A stretch of 64,000 nt of DNA. Origin: Ariolimax columbianus. Taxonomy: Eukaryota; Mollusca; Gastropoda; Stylommatophora; Arionidae. The translations under genes were made by a program, and so were the position numbers. Of this stretch, positions 40,655 to 52,399 are shown in pieces. How positions within the stretch are numbered: the stretch's first letter is position 1; the number at the start of each line of letters is the position of its first letter. The DNA lies in assembly GCA_036924085.1 (NCBI GenBank), contig JAVGWX010000005.1, positions 80,616,666-80,680,665 on the forward strand, given 5' to 3'. The notes below the pieces were generated by a model. It searched no databases, was not told the DNA's origin, and saw only the letters and a list, made by a program, of their open reading frames with translations.

Positions 40655-41797
40655 AGGCTTTTTCTAGATTTTGCAAAAGCCTTTGATAGAGTACTTTATC
40701 AAAGATTGTTTCGGAAATTGAAATCACATGGTATAGGTAGAGGAGTTGCCAATTGGATAACACGCAGAAGGCAGTGAGTAAGTATAAATAAGGAGTACTC
40801 TGACTGGTGTGGTACTCTGACTGGTGTGATGTTATAAGTGGAGTGCATCAGGGATCGGTATTGGGACCAATTTTGTTCTCGATATATATATACATGATTT
40901 GGATAATGATATCGAATCCATGATTGCAAAATTTGCGGATGACACAAAATTCTGCAGCAGGATCTCTTCTCCGGTTGAGGTGGATCTATTGAGATCAAAT
41001 TGAGCAAATATTCGTAAATGGTCTGTGATCTGGCAGATGGAGTTTAATGTAGACATTAATGTTTAATGCACAGTTATTCACGTGGGAAGATCAAATATGA
41101 AACATAATTACATGATGGAAGTGAACAATATTAGAAAGGTAGAAAAAGAAAGGGACCTAAGTGTTATAATTGATCATACGTGTAAGGTGCGAGAGAAAGT
41201 CCAGGTGGCTGTGAAAAAGGCTAATGTAATGCTGTGTATGATTAAAAGAAACATTATACATTGAAGCAATAGTCAAATTATATAAATCATTGGTGAGACC
41301 TAAATTGGAGTACTGTATTCAGGAGTGGAGTCTTTATCACAGAGTGGATACAGACATGATAGAAAGGATACAAAAAAAAAGCTACAAAAGTGATCGTGGG
41401 ATTCCAGAATTATAGTTATGAGGAGAGACGTAGAAAAACTGGTGTGCAGTGTCTATAAAAGAGAAGAATTCGAGGTGACAATACAGGCTTATAAATTAAT
41501 CAATGGAAAGGATAAATTAGACTATAACAAGTTTTCAAAGTTCAACCAACTACAAAAACTAGAGTGCATAGCTTCAAATTATTTAAAGGCAGGTCCAGAT
41601 TGGATATTATGAAACATTTTTCTCAGTCAGATAGGGGTGAATGCTTGAAATGCATTGCCACGAGTTGTGGTGGGGACAGGGTCAGTTAATGTATTCAAGA
41701 ATAGATTGGATGATCGCTGTCATTTTTAAAGTGGGATAAACTGGTTGTATACAGACTGTAGAGTATTCTAAACCAGTATAAAGAAGTTAAGTTAATC
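40655..41797 (+). pseudogene. CR1-like LINE, C-terminal half (copy F)
   Basis: Starts at the first catalytic motif (LDFAKAFDRV) and runs to the shared 3' end. KFADDTKFCSRI keeps both Asp. It contains a 17-base tandem duplication GTACTCTGACTGGTGTG (40795-40828), a second small duplication near TTTAATGTAGACATTAATG (41040-41066), and several stops. It shares the GDNTGL two-base loss with copy E. The end (41775-41797) reads CCAGTATAAAGAAGTTAAGT. Confidence 0.9.
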
Positions 41798-41814
41798 CTG
41801 ACATTATCCACTCA

Positions 41815-41945
41815 ATTATAACCACCCAATTATAACGTGGCCTGTCTCTTGGACGACTGCCTTCCACCCTACCCTCTAGTATGGTCTTCAATAAAGAAGC
41901 ATATGGCCAAAATATCAAAACTATCTAACCTTGATCATTAATTCT
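41815..41945 (-). pseudogene. LINE C-terminal scrap
   Basis: Minus-strand KTILEGRVEG, then a frame with RPRYNW resembles the GRVEGxRxRGRPRxxWxDxI ending of several LINE proteins. About 100 bases only. Confidence 0.45.
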
Positions 41946-42477
41946 CCTTTTACCCCCAACGTTTTAAATACCTCCGTATTTGTTATCTTCTATTTCCAAG
42001 AAACGCGACCCATTCTTTTATATACCCGCATAATTTACAAAACGCAAATATCAAGTTACATTAATTATTACAAAGATGTACATGTTTACTAAATTCTTGC
42101 ATGCCAAAGCAGGCGACTCAACAATTTCATTGCTGGTGTTTTAATGGAAAGTCACGCTTTAGCTTCTTTTAATGCATGTATCCACCCCTGCAGTTCGTCC
42201 ATTACAGGATAGGAAGCATGCGTCAACGCACTCTGTGTGCTCTTGCAGTGGTCATTTCGTAAAGTATTTGTTTTGCATGATGAGGTTGCTAGCCCCATGA
42301 TCCACTTTAGTAGAGGTTCTATATTTTATATATCAGAAACCGGGATGCCCTGACTTTCTGTAACACCACCACCCTTTCTCCCCCCCTCCCCCCACCCCAT
42401 TTTTTAAAGTACAACCCAGTATAATCAAGTGCTTTGCAAAAACTTATATTTTCCACGCAGCAGCCTTTTTTACACTG
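41946..42477. other. No gene recognised
   Basis: Contains a C-rich run at 42376-42397 and TGGGGCTAGCAACCTCAT (minus strand, near 42280-42298), which is also found at 37984-38003. The latter suggests a short shared repeat. No coding sequence seen. Confidence 0.4.
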
Positions 42478-42613
42478 AAAGCACATGTGGCCATCACCAG
42501 TGGCAACACTAGACAAGCTCTATGGCAGTGTCGACAGCCTCAGGATGACCGCTGCTTTTTTCGGAAAAAATACAGGTTGACGTCTGACAGCGTACGAAGA
42601 AGAAGAAGAAGAA
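42478..42613 (+). mobile_element. RNase H-bearing LINE 3' end (copy 3)
   Basis: Only the last 135 bases: AAAGCACATGTGGCCATCAC, GACAAGCTCTATGGCAGTGT, CGACAGCCTCAGGATGACCG, then GTCTGACAGCGTACGAAGAA with a pure (GAA)n tail. The tail is the cleanest in the family. Confidence 0.85.
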
Positions 42614-43861
42614 TCAAAGCCTGTCGCTCGTCTCGGTGCATATTCCATTGACAACATCCCGTTAGCATGCACGATTCTGTGCTGCTCTTTCTGCATTTAT
42701 CCATGTGTAAGCATTGAATCTTACAGTAGTTTCTTCTCACATTCTTTTCTTCATGTATTGTTGCGTCTCTCTTCTCTTGAGGATTTGTAACAGTTCCCGC
42801 CAAAGCAGAGTTTAGGACAGGGGTGATGTGGTTGCTGATAACAAAGGTACCTGAATGCGTGTCAAGGTCACTCACCGTCTCAAAAAAGGAGAACATAGTT
42901 GGGGCAAAGAATGTGGACAGGTAGGAGCTGACCACTGGCCTTCTGATTTGGGTAGGAGGAGAATGAATGACAGACGGATTGGCAGCGGAGCTTGCTGCGA
43001 TAGATGAGTGACAGTTGTGCAAAGTATTTCGTTCCAATAAGACTGAATAGACCCATCCCCTGAGATCCATTGGTCAGCTCTGACTTTGCTTGTGTGTATA
43101 TAACTCGAGATAAAGTTTAGCTCAGTAGGCTGGATGAGAGAGGCTGGATGGAGAGGAGAGGAGAGCAAGAGAGTGAATGTAGATATGAGTCTGGTTTAGC
43201 TCACCGACTTAGATAGAAGAGCGATGATAGGCTGTTGTACGAATGTTAGTGATAGAACAGGATCGCTCAAATATGTGTGTGAGTTTTGTATTAATAGATA
43301 ATCTGAACGTGTGTTGTGAACAGGAGACATTGTGAGCGAGGTATGTCCAGATCGCCCGACTGAGGGGATTTGAGTGAGGAAGAGTTTTTGAGGGTGTGTT
43401 GAGTGAGCAGATCTGAGAGGTGTGTATGGCAATAGAACTGGGTAATGATAGTTGGGAATTCCATCAATAACTAATGCTTAAAATTTCCGCTTTAGTTAAT
43501 ATTTATATTAACATATATATAATATAGGAACATTTAGTTAAGATGATATGCATTGTATTTTGTTTGTAATTTCACTACTCATTTTTCTGATATGAATATT
43601 ATATAATAAGTATGCCATCTGCTGTGTGCTATATTATTTGCGGTGTGTGGTCATGATGATGTAGATGAGTGTGATAATGTTCTAAGTTAGAATAACGGCC
43701 AGGGCAAACAGTGGGGTCTGTAACAGATTATATGTAAGAACCCGTCTGGCTATGTTGGACTGTGCCTTCCGCAGCGTATGTCCTATCCAGCCTCATTTTC
43801 TTCACATAATTTGCTGCTCCAGTGAATGTTGTTGTCCTCTTTCCATAGGTCTTCATTCCTC
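42614..43861. other. No gene recognised
   Basis: It includes a 176-codon minus frame (42540-43070) that overlaps the LINE tail and has no recognisable domain; I do not call it a gene. 43740-43860 may contain a LINE C-terminal scrap (minus strand TKVRNEDL), but the match is too weak to list separately. Confidence 0.4.
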
Positions 43862-46400
43862 ACCTTGGTCTGGCACGTTATACTAACTTAACGTCTTTAT
43901 ACTGGTTTAGAAGACTCTGCAGAGTCTGTATACAACCAGTTCCAATTACATCATCTTGCTCTAGAAGCTGTGCGCATCCAATCTATTCTTAAATGCATTG
44001 ACCGTCCCAGCCTCCACCACCTCACTTGGCAATGCATTCCAAGCATTCACAACTCTCTGGCTAAAGAAATACTTCCTAATATCTAATCTGGACCTCTCCT
44101 TAGTCAACTTGTAGCTGTGCCCTCTTGTCCTTGTTGGTGGTTGTACTTTAAAAAAACTTATTATAGTCTACCTTATCCATTCCTCTGATCATCTTATACA
44201 CCTGTATTAAGTCACCACGAATTCTTCTCTCTTCTAGACACTGTAGGCCGGTTCTTTTTAATCTTTCCTCATAACTGTAATTCTGGAATCCCACTATCAG
44301 CTTTGTCGCTCTTTTTTGTATTCTATACCCCCTCTCTGATAAGGACTCCACACCTGTACACAGTACTCCAATCTAGGTCTAACTAATGCTTTATACAGTT
44401 TGACTATCACCTCCTTGCTCCTATGTTTAATATTTCTTTTTATCATCCCTAACATTGTATTTGCCTTTTTTACTGCTACCTTAACTTGCTCCCCCACCTT
44501 ACATGTATGATCTATTATAACCCCTAAGTCCCTTTCTTTATCTATCTTTCTAATATTGTTCTCTCCCATTCTGTAATTATGTTCCATATTGGATCTACCC
44601 ATGTGCATGACTGTACATTTATCTACATTAAACTCCATTTGCCAGATTACACACCATTCTCGAATTTTATCTAAATCCGACCTCAATATATCCACTTCTG
44701 CTTTAGATGAGACACTACTGCATAGTTTTGTATCATCAGCAAATTTTGCAATAATGGATCCCATACCTATGTCCAAATCATTTATATATATCAAGAATAA
44801 AATTGGTCCAAAAACCGAGCCCTGTGGCACTCCACTTTTCACTTCACACCACCCAGAGTACTCCTTATTTATACCCACCCTTTGCCTTCTTCCCGTTAAC
44901 CAATTTTCAATCCATTTGGCAACTTCCCCACCTATTCCATGTGATTTTAACTTTCGAAATAATCTCTATCAAAAGCCTTTGCAAAATCCAGATAAATAAC
45001 GTTCACTGGCTCCCCTTTATCTAACATTTTGGTAACCTCCTCCATGAATTCTAATAGATTTGTTAAGCATGATCTCCCTCTGGTAAATCCATGCTGACTA
45101 TTTCTAATTAGATTAAATTTATCTAAATGCATTACAATGTTTTCTTTGATTATTGACTCTAACAATTTACAGACTATGCTCGTTAAGCTCACAGGTCTAT
45201 AGTTTGCTGGATCTGCTTTTTTGCCCTTTTTGAATAAGGGGATCACTCCCGCATCTTTCCAATCTCGTGGAACAATCCTTTGTGCAAGTGATTGAGAACA
45301 TAATATAGCTAATGGTTTTGCTAATTGGTCTCTAATTTCAAACAGCAATTTTGGATGAATACCATCTTGACCTGGACATTTATCCACTTTCAACCCCTCC
45401 AATTTTTTTAAAACCATTTCCTCTGTAATACAGATTGATCCTAATCCTGCTGTATCCATGTCTCTTTGAAAGATATCTATAGGCTCTGGGATCTTGGAGC
45501 AGTCCTCTTTTGTGTACACTGTGCCAAAGTAGTGATTGAGTAGATTTGCTGCCTCCCTATTTTCACTTATTTTTTTTCCTGTGCTGTCTATGAGAGGGCC
45601 TACTATGTCCTTTGATCTTTGTTCATTTCTAACATAAGAGAAGAAGCTTTTACTATCAGTCTTGATCCTCTGAGCAAGTTTTTTTTCGAAGTCTATTTTT
45701 GCTGTTTTTTTCGCTTTCTGAGATATGTATTGCTTGTCCAAATATTTTTAATGTTTCTTTTGATTTACCTGCCTCTATATATTTTTTCCATGCTTTATTT
45801 TTAGCTCTTCTACATTTAACTACAATTTTAGTGATCCACTTTTTACACATTCCTCTTTTAGCATTTCGAGAACTGTTTTAAAACTCTCCCACTCCTGTTC
45901 AACATCTGTTCCTCCGACAATATCTTCCCAGATTATGTGGTTCACTGCCTCTTTCATCCTCTTAACATATATCTTAGAGTAGTCATATGTTCGTGTGTTT
46001 GTGTTTACTTCTTTCCCTGCAATAAGATCCCATCGGATGATTTGATGGTCACTTGAGCCAAACAGTTCCCTACGGTAACATTTTCAATCATATTTTCCTC
46101 TGTAGTAAAAACTAGGTCGAGTATGTTTTTGCCTCTGGTGGCTGCTACTACATGTTGAATTAAAAAAATTTCAGTTATGCACTTAACAAAAGGTTTTGAC
46201 TCTACAAGTGCTTCTGCCATATCCCATTTTATTTCTGGGAAGTTGAAATCTCCCTTTACTAATAAATTCCTATCACTTGCCTTTACTATGCTACTAATCA
46301 GCTCCTCATCTTCCTCCTTTTGACTTGATGGACATCTATAGCATACTCCAATCACTGTTTTTTCACCCCCACTTTCATTTTTGTTACCACATGATATGCC
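43862..46400 (-). pseudogene. CR1-like LINE, endonuclease to 3' end (copy G)
   Basis: The most complete copy. Endonuclease: VIGVCYRCPSS, LLVKGDFNFPEIKWDM (catalytic Asn/Asp region) and ILDLVFTTEENMIENVTVG, with the final SDHQIIRWDLIAG reached by a frameshift near 46070. RT: VDKCPGQDGIHPKLLFEIRD, RNSQHGFTRGRSCLTNLL and VIYLDFAKAFDR. A 13-base deletion near 44965 shifts the frame. Then come PQGSVFGPILFLIYINDLDI, KFADDTKLCSSV (FADD intact), IDHTCKVGEQVKVAVKKANT and GLQCLEERRIRGDLIQVYKM. It ends with the family 3' end near 43866 (minus strand GACGTTAAGTTAG). The N-terminal endonuclease is missing. Confidence 0.92.
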
Positions 46401-46439
46401 CATTATCTTTCGGAGGTCTCTATTAACAAAGGACTGGAG

Positions 46440-47740
46440 TCTTTGTTGTGCGGCCTTGGTCGCTCTCCATGTCTCCGCTTAATACAGCAGCAACAATTTG
46501 ACACTGGCGTTGAATGTTCTAACTTTGGTGTGAATCTTGATTTCTCTGGTTCTCCATATGTTTTTTAGTGTCATGAATGCCTCTCTTGCCTTTCCAATTA
46601 TGATCCTTACTGTACCTGTACCCCCTGATGTGTCTATTGTGCTGCCCAGATAGGTATAGGCATCCATTTCTTCCAACTGCTTTCCCTCCAGCATGATTGG
46701 TTATTTGCTGATAGTATTGAGTTTAAGGAGATTGGCTTTCTTCATGTTGATATTGATCATGTTGATTGCTCTTTCACTCTTTCAAGTTTCTCTTCCATTT
46801 GGTCATGACTGTGTGTCAAAAGTACCAGATCATCTGCGCAGTCCAAGCTACTCCAATTGTGTTCAATGAATACCAGTTCTGTTTTCTTCGGTTGCTGTCT
46901 TTATTATCCAATCTATAGCCAACAAAAACAGGAAAGGTGAGAGCAGACATCCATATCTCTCTCTCCCCCCTCCCCCGAAGCTGTCGGTCAGTGCTCCTTC
47001 AAGTACCACTGTGTTTTTGTACATATTCTGGATGAGGGTTGTGTACTTCTCTGGTATCCCATAATGTCCTTTCACTCACACTATCAAACGCCTTTTCATA
47101 GTCTATAACATTTGCGTGTATCGATGATTTACGTTCAATACTTCTATTAAGATGCGTAACGTAGCTATATGATGTGTGCTTGATCTTCCCTGGTGAAATC
47201 TTGCCGGTTCCTTTCTGAGCTTTTTGTCTACTTCAGTTTTTAATCTGTCCAAGATGATTCTGTTGAATATCTTGCCAGGCACGCACAGCAATGCAATCCC
47301 CCTATAATTGCTGGAAGAAAACCGTCAAGTCCCCTTTCTTGTGCAGTTTAATCTGCCAAAGACGGATGTATCGGACCGAAAAGTGCAAAATATCACAGTC
47401 AAGCTGCAAACTAGCGACACAACACATTACGTTCTCCGGACTACATCCTGCTACTTGCAAAGCCCTGTTCAGGGCTTGGTAGCGGGAGATTGAGAACGAA
47501 CACCGAAGAAGAAGAAGGTAGTTTAACCATCGTTTCTGTTGTTCCTCCGATGACATCAATATCTTGCCTTCTCTAACTTTGATTGGGTTGTCTGTCCGTA
47601 TATATTTATTTTCCATTTTCTATGTTAATGAGTAGAGATCTCTCATATTTCCTGTCTTTGCTCCATTTTCCGTCTCCTTTACCAACTTGTCAATAGTTTT
47701 CCTATTGCATGTCTTGACCTCTTTGTCTGTAACAGTATAA
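46440..47740 (-). pseudogene. LINE reverse transcriptase, split by a SINE
   Basis: The minus strand begins near 47735 with TIDKLVKETENGAKTGNMRD, then NPIKVREGKILMSSEEQQKR. The SINE (47352-47519) follows. After it come LHKKGDLTVF and VPGKIFNRIILDRLKTEVDK (47280-47220), FHQGRSSTHHIATLRILIEV, a degenerate YEKAFD region, MKGHYGIPEKYTTLIQNMYK and CLLSPFLFLLAIDWIIK. The C-terminus is MLEGKQLEEMDAYTYLGSTI with AREAFMTLKNIWRTREIKI. The FADD segment is deleted around 46800-46860. Confidence 0.8.
47345..47526 (+). mobile_element. Short-form SINE inside the LINE at 46440
   Basis: Body 47352-47519, plus strand: GCCAAAGACGGATGTATCGG, ACCGAAAAGTGCAAAATATC, GCGACACAACACATTACG, CAGGGCTTGGTAGCGGGAGA and a GAAGAAGAAG tail. 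A 7-base duplication AGTTTAA is present at 47345-47351 and 47520-47526; it is short, so less certain than in the other copies. Confidence 0.85.
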
Positions 47741-48149
47741 GAGATGGCGTAGGAATGATTGCAAGGTTGAAGAGAAGAAAGAGAACAATTGCTTCAAATC
47801 CTTAGCCAGGGACTCAAAGAATGAGAAAGGAAACGGGATCGTAACTGCAGTATTCAATGATAAAATCGTAAAGTTCTGGCACATGTATAGAATGTTACAC
47901 AGGAAGAGTTACAAGCCAGTCTGACTTGTTAGACTCACCATGGCAATCCTTAATACAGATGAAGAAAAAGATTGAGGGCTTCTTAAGCGATATGTTGCTC
48001 AGTCAGACAAAATTGATAGAAACGCACGTCAAGATATTCGAATAAGAGTGGAGATCATACATAAATCGAATGGTTGAACACACACTGGAGATAAAATGAC
48101 AGACCACAACCTAATCATTATCACTACGGGGAAGGGATGCATCGACTGA
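47741..48149. other. No gene recognised
   Basis: Plus-strand frames are broken and give only low-complexity peptide. It may be upstream LINE sequence belonging to the RNase H fragment that follows. Confidence 0.35.
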
Positions 48150-48625
48150 TGCAATGGGAAAGCGTTCCACGAGTTTAAACTAATAAGTATTAATAGCCGA
48201 GATGCTGATACTGTCTTGAACACTGATGGAAATGTGATGTGCATTGAGGAAACCGGTTGGAGCTTCTCTGGGGCAATAAGAGGTAGGGTTGTTGCTGAGA
48301 GTAGTGGTGCTTACATGACAATAATCTCCAGTATGATAACGGAGATCGATTTAGTGGCCAGCTTTGATAACGTTATCTTGGACTTCTATTTATTGAGATA
48401 TGTCATCGTTTCTAACTTTCAATCACTGTTTCGGATGGTCCAACATGATTGGTTATGACATTAGTGGTTACTGAACATAGCAATCTTGAATCTTCTGGAT
48501 ATCGTATGGATCTACTGTCATGGCATTGTTGGGGTTCGGGAAAATGATGAACAAGCTGACATCACGGCCTCAGAACACCCATAGTGGGGGCATTGCCAAT
48601 GGATAGCAGTGACATTTTTAAGTTG
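48150..48625 (+). pseudogene. RNase H domain fragment of a LINE
   Basis: LNTDGNVMCIEETGWSFSGA resembles the YTDGSKMxxGTGWG opening (first Asp kept). GAYMTIISSMITEIDLV matches QYTTVFQAEIYAI with Gln-Ala lost. LLDIVWIYCHGIVGVRENDE followed by QADITASEH matches the WVPGHxGIxGNExADxLA motif. It is divergent from the RNase H of 36971-37774, so it belongs to a different LINE family. No stop-free frame. Confidence 0.55.
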
Positions 48626-49199
48626 AGAAAGAGCTGCTTTTTAGATTACGACACTGCAATAGATGAACCTGTAATGAACAGACTGCACAATTTTGGAATC
48701 ATATGGAGAACAAGTAGAGATGGGCACTTGAAAGGACGAAGCAGGAGTGTGTACAGCCAGCGAACTATGATTCATCGGTATCTACACTCTTTGTCCTTAG
48801 CTGAGATGGGCTGAGCACCTATGGGTCTGTTCGGAGTGCAATGACGTCGATTATTAACAGAACACAACTTTTAATTGTTCTTCTTCTTGTGTTGTTAAGC
48901 TGTTTGAGGATAGAACCGGCGTTTCCACTCTTGGGCTAAGTGTGTTGCTTCAGCCGTTCAAAGCCACTGTTTTGTAAAGATTTATGTTATGTCATCTATC
49001 CATCTGTCACATGGTTTATTTCGCGTATGGTAACCAGATGTTGTATATGCGTACAGTGGTCGCTGATCAGTCTACATTCTCGTGTATCTCATGTATTTAT
49101 CATTCTCTGCGCGACACAAGGAAAAACTTTCATAACAAATGTATTTATTACCTCATAAATCTGGCACGAGAAATCTGAGACCAGAATTAGTATAATAAA
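48626..49199. other. No gene recognised
   Basis: Mixed sequence without an assignable frame. Confidence 0.35.
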
Positions 49200-50660
49200 A
49201 TGCACGGAGACACTACAGCAAAAAAAGAACCTCATGACAGCCCTGAAGAATTAAGATGGTACAACTGTGGCAGATAAAGAGCGAATTGAGGATTAATATA
49301 CAAAGTTATACACGGGTATTTTTGCATCAAAAACAGTAGTGACCAACAAACCAGTAAATCTAGATTGCCAGTCACTACCCGATACAGACAGCGGCGGGGT
49401 CCTGCACACGACCAAACACCTAAAGTCGAGCAAATCGTCTGGTCTGGATGAAATCACTGCACAAATGCTCTAGGTTGGCGGAAATACTCTTACATGCCAA
49501 CTGGCCATACTTTTCAACATCAGCCTTCATACAAGACAAATTCCAGACCAGTGGATGTGCTCCAAGACAATCCTGATCCATACACACACACAAAATGACA
49601 GAGAAATTAAGGCAAACTACAGCCAAATCTGCTTGCTATCAACTTTAAAAAAATTCTTCACAAAGGTCATTTCCTGCAGATTAGAATGGCAACTACGAGT
49701 ACCAACCCCGAGAACAGGCAGGTTTCACGAAGGGCTACTCAACCTGCAACTGGACGAGAACCAACCGCGAAAACAAGCAGGTTTAAGGAAGGCCTACTCA
49801 ACCCTTGACAATCTCCAAAAAATCAACCAGTTGATGGAGAGAGCACGGGAAATCTGTATGCTCCTGTGCATTGTTTTTGTAGACTACGGTAAGGTCTTTG
49901 ATAGTGTGAAAATAAATGCAGTGGTAAATGTCTTGAGAAACCAAGATATTGAGAAAAGAAATAAGCCCAGCTTATAGAAAATATAAACTAAGGCTGACCA
50001 ACTGCTATAACTCTTTTCCACAAGCCACGTTTCGTACTTTTACACTGATGAGATACCATCACCCCAAAACTGCTCACAGCTGCACTTGAAAAAAGTTGTT
50101 AGGTATCTAAACCGGCAGGATCAAGGTGCCAACATACGCTCATAGATCGCGTGATGCTCTCACACCTACGTTTTACGAACGATTTTGTGATCTCCAGCCA
50201 CAGCATTGCAGAAGTCGAACAAAGCCTAAACGAACTGAATGAAACAAGCAAGACGGTTGGCCTAAACAAAAATAGCAAGAAAACTCAATTTCTACTGACC
50301 ACTTTGATAAGAACTGTGATAAGAAGATGAGCCCATCGAAAATGCCAATGCGTACGTCTGCCTAGGCCAAGAAATCAACAAACAACAACCACAATATTGA
50401 TAAGGAGATCTCCGCAGGAGGGCAACTGGTTGGCTCTGCTTCAACCACACTAATCAGATACTCCAGATAACGGTTGTCAAGACAAGGGCTCCCATCTTCA
50501 ATAGAATTGTTATTCCAGACGAAGAGAAGCTCCAAATTACCGAAAAAACAATTATTGGCCCAATTATTGACGCTGTCAACATGTGCTGGAGTTTGCAGTG
50601 CTTGAAACAGACTGTGCAGCAATATGTGGTCACATCTGAAAACACATGGCTGACACTGTC
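49200..50660 (+). pseudogene. RTE-like LINE reverse transcriptase, degenerate
   Basis: HLKSSKSSGLDEITAQML (49420-49475), QLAILFNISLHTRQIPDQWM, KANYSQICLLSTLKKFFTKV, QPRKQAGLRKAYSTLDNLQK and LLCIVFVDYGKVFDSVKINA (first catalytic Asp) are read in order. The palm reads RFTNDFVISS at 50169-50198 where the family has RFADDFVI, so the first Asp of FADD is Asn. Thumb sequence NANAYVCLGQEINKQ and a C-terminal ISRTRAPIF-like region follow to about 50660. A 61-base tandem duplication sits at about 49699-49820. Confidence 0.75.
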
Positions 50661-50989
50661 CCTATCGTTGCATGCTATGGGCAATTATTATTATTACTGT
50701 TGTAGACACAATCACTGATTGAAGTAATGACAAATACAATTTTTTGGGTTTAAAGTTACTCATGCTAAGTTGAGTTAACTATTCCTGTTTCTTTGGTATC
50801 ATGTTGCAGTGGGTCTTCTTACATCAGGAGGCATACTTGAGTTCCTCCTAGCTGTAGTTCCATTGCGAAACTTCTCAGTAAGCGCATCAGTTTGGGAATT
50901 ACAGTGTTGATCTCTACCTCATTGGCAAGACAGCTGTGACACAGCCTGTTTCCAAGAACATGAACAAGGAAATGAGGTAGTGTCTTGAT
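50661..50989. other. No gene recognised
   Basis: About 330 bases, AT-rich, no assignment. Confidence 0.35.
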
Positions 50990-51300
50990 CAGTACGATTT
51001 ACCTGACCCCGATTACTCTTTGCTCTCTGACATATACAATACAGGATTTACATCATGTTACCTGATTACCTCACTTTTTACAGTACTACCCACAAAAAAA
51101 AACCATTTTAGAACAATCAGCCTGATGAGCTACACAATTAATATACTGCCCAAAATCATACAAGAGAGAAGATGGAGTGAAGTAGTCTACCAGTTTATTT
51201 GAGGAAATAATCATTGTTGTGCTAATGAATGCATCAATATCTCCCACCAAACACTTACAAACTTTAGTCAAATAGAAATAAGAAATCTATTTGAAGAAAT
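50990..51300 (+). pseudogene. RTE-like LINE RT fingers fragment
   Basis: SDIYNTGFTSCYLITSLFTV and LPTKKNHFRTISLMSYTINI followed by LPKIIQERRW match the LPKKxxxxxxFRTISLMSHxxKILLKII motif and the minus-strand copy at 33885-34520. An SLMSxT-to-stop run of 100 bases follows. Truncated both sides. Confidence 0.65.
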
Positions 51301-52399
51301 GTCAAGTCTTTGATATAAAGATGTTTATTTTTAAGCTGGAAAAAAAATTAAGGTTTATTCTCAAACAAGGAAAAACAACATATTGATAATATTTAAAGAA
51401 AAACATAATTGGATTACTCCAGTGGCATCAAAGTTAAAAAAAAAGTGTTCAAATGACTTTAATGGTGATATATAATAAATGTATTGTTTTCCTGTATATA
51501 CATACAGAATGTATAGTACACATATGTTCTATATCTTATCTTTGCAAGGTATCTCTCATTTCTGCTTTTGAAGATTATTACTAACATCAATTTAAAACAC
51601 AAACATTCCAGTTAGAAGTAATGTCCTATAACTATTCTTTTATGAGTTGTCAAATTGTCACTGTTAGCAAACCCAACTCACTACCAAAAAAAAATATATC
51701 ACTGTAGTGTTAATTCCCATTACTTAGTCCCAGAAGGAGGATTTATAGTGCTGAGAAATAAAGGCAGCTTGCCCATGCAATAAACAAAGTTTTTATTTTA
51801 CCCCTGTTAGAAAAAAAACTTATTGCCATACCGAGGATTTGAATGCACGTCCACATTATCAGAGACCAACATCCAAACCATACTGCCAGTCGCTCCTCTT
51901 CCAACTCCACAAACATCACCATTTAGTCTATCCTTTTCTACTCCTTGGGGATATAGAGATTTGCTTGCATATGCTTGTAACTTAGTGTGCTGACATAAAG
52001 GTGATTGGACTGTTGTGTCTTTGCCACATTTTGTCCTACATGCTGGTCACTGCTGGGTTAGAATTTCGATGCCTTTAGAATTTCTGCCCAGACAGCGGCT
52101 AACAACATCATCTTCTAAATTTTCAACTGTCAATGGTTCTTTTACATTTAGGGCGTATACACATAACCTCATGAGTCATTCATCCATTTCTAATAGTACT
52201 AGCCGCCGATATCACCTCTCGAGAAACCACAAGACAACTGAAATCTGTGGGATTCAAACACCCACCATTTCAAGATTTCATTTCTTGAGAGAGAGGAGCG
52301 TTTCACCTCACAGTTATAGTGTGCCCCCCCCCCCCCCCTCCAAACATAACAAATATAAACTTTGTATATTTTCAAAACAATGCAATTAGCAAATGCTAA
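51301..52399. other. No gene; possible tRNA-like SINE scrap
   Basis: AT-rich. At 51820-51905 the minus strand contains TGCATTCAAATCCTCGGTAT, which looks like a degraded box B (GTTCAAATCC), with GGCAGTATGGTTTGGATG upstream as a possible box A. A poly-C run lies at 52325-52338. No coding sequence. Confidence 0.35.

Noticed and set aside
42540..43070. A 176-codon minus-strand frame
   Set aside because: It overlaps the 3' end and GAA tail of a LINE, has no recognisable domain, and the poly-Leu start comes from that tail.
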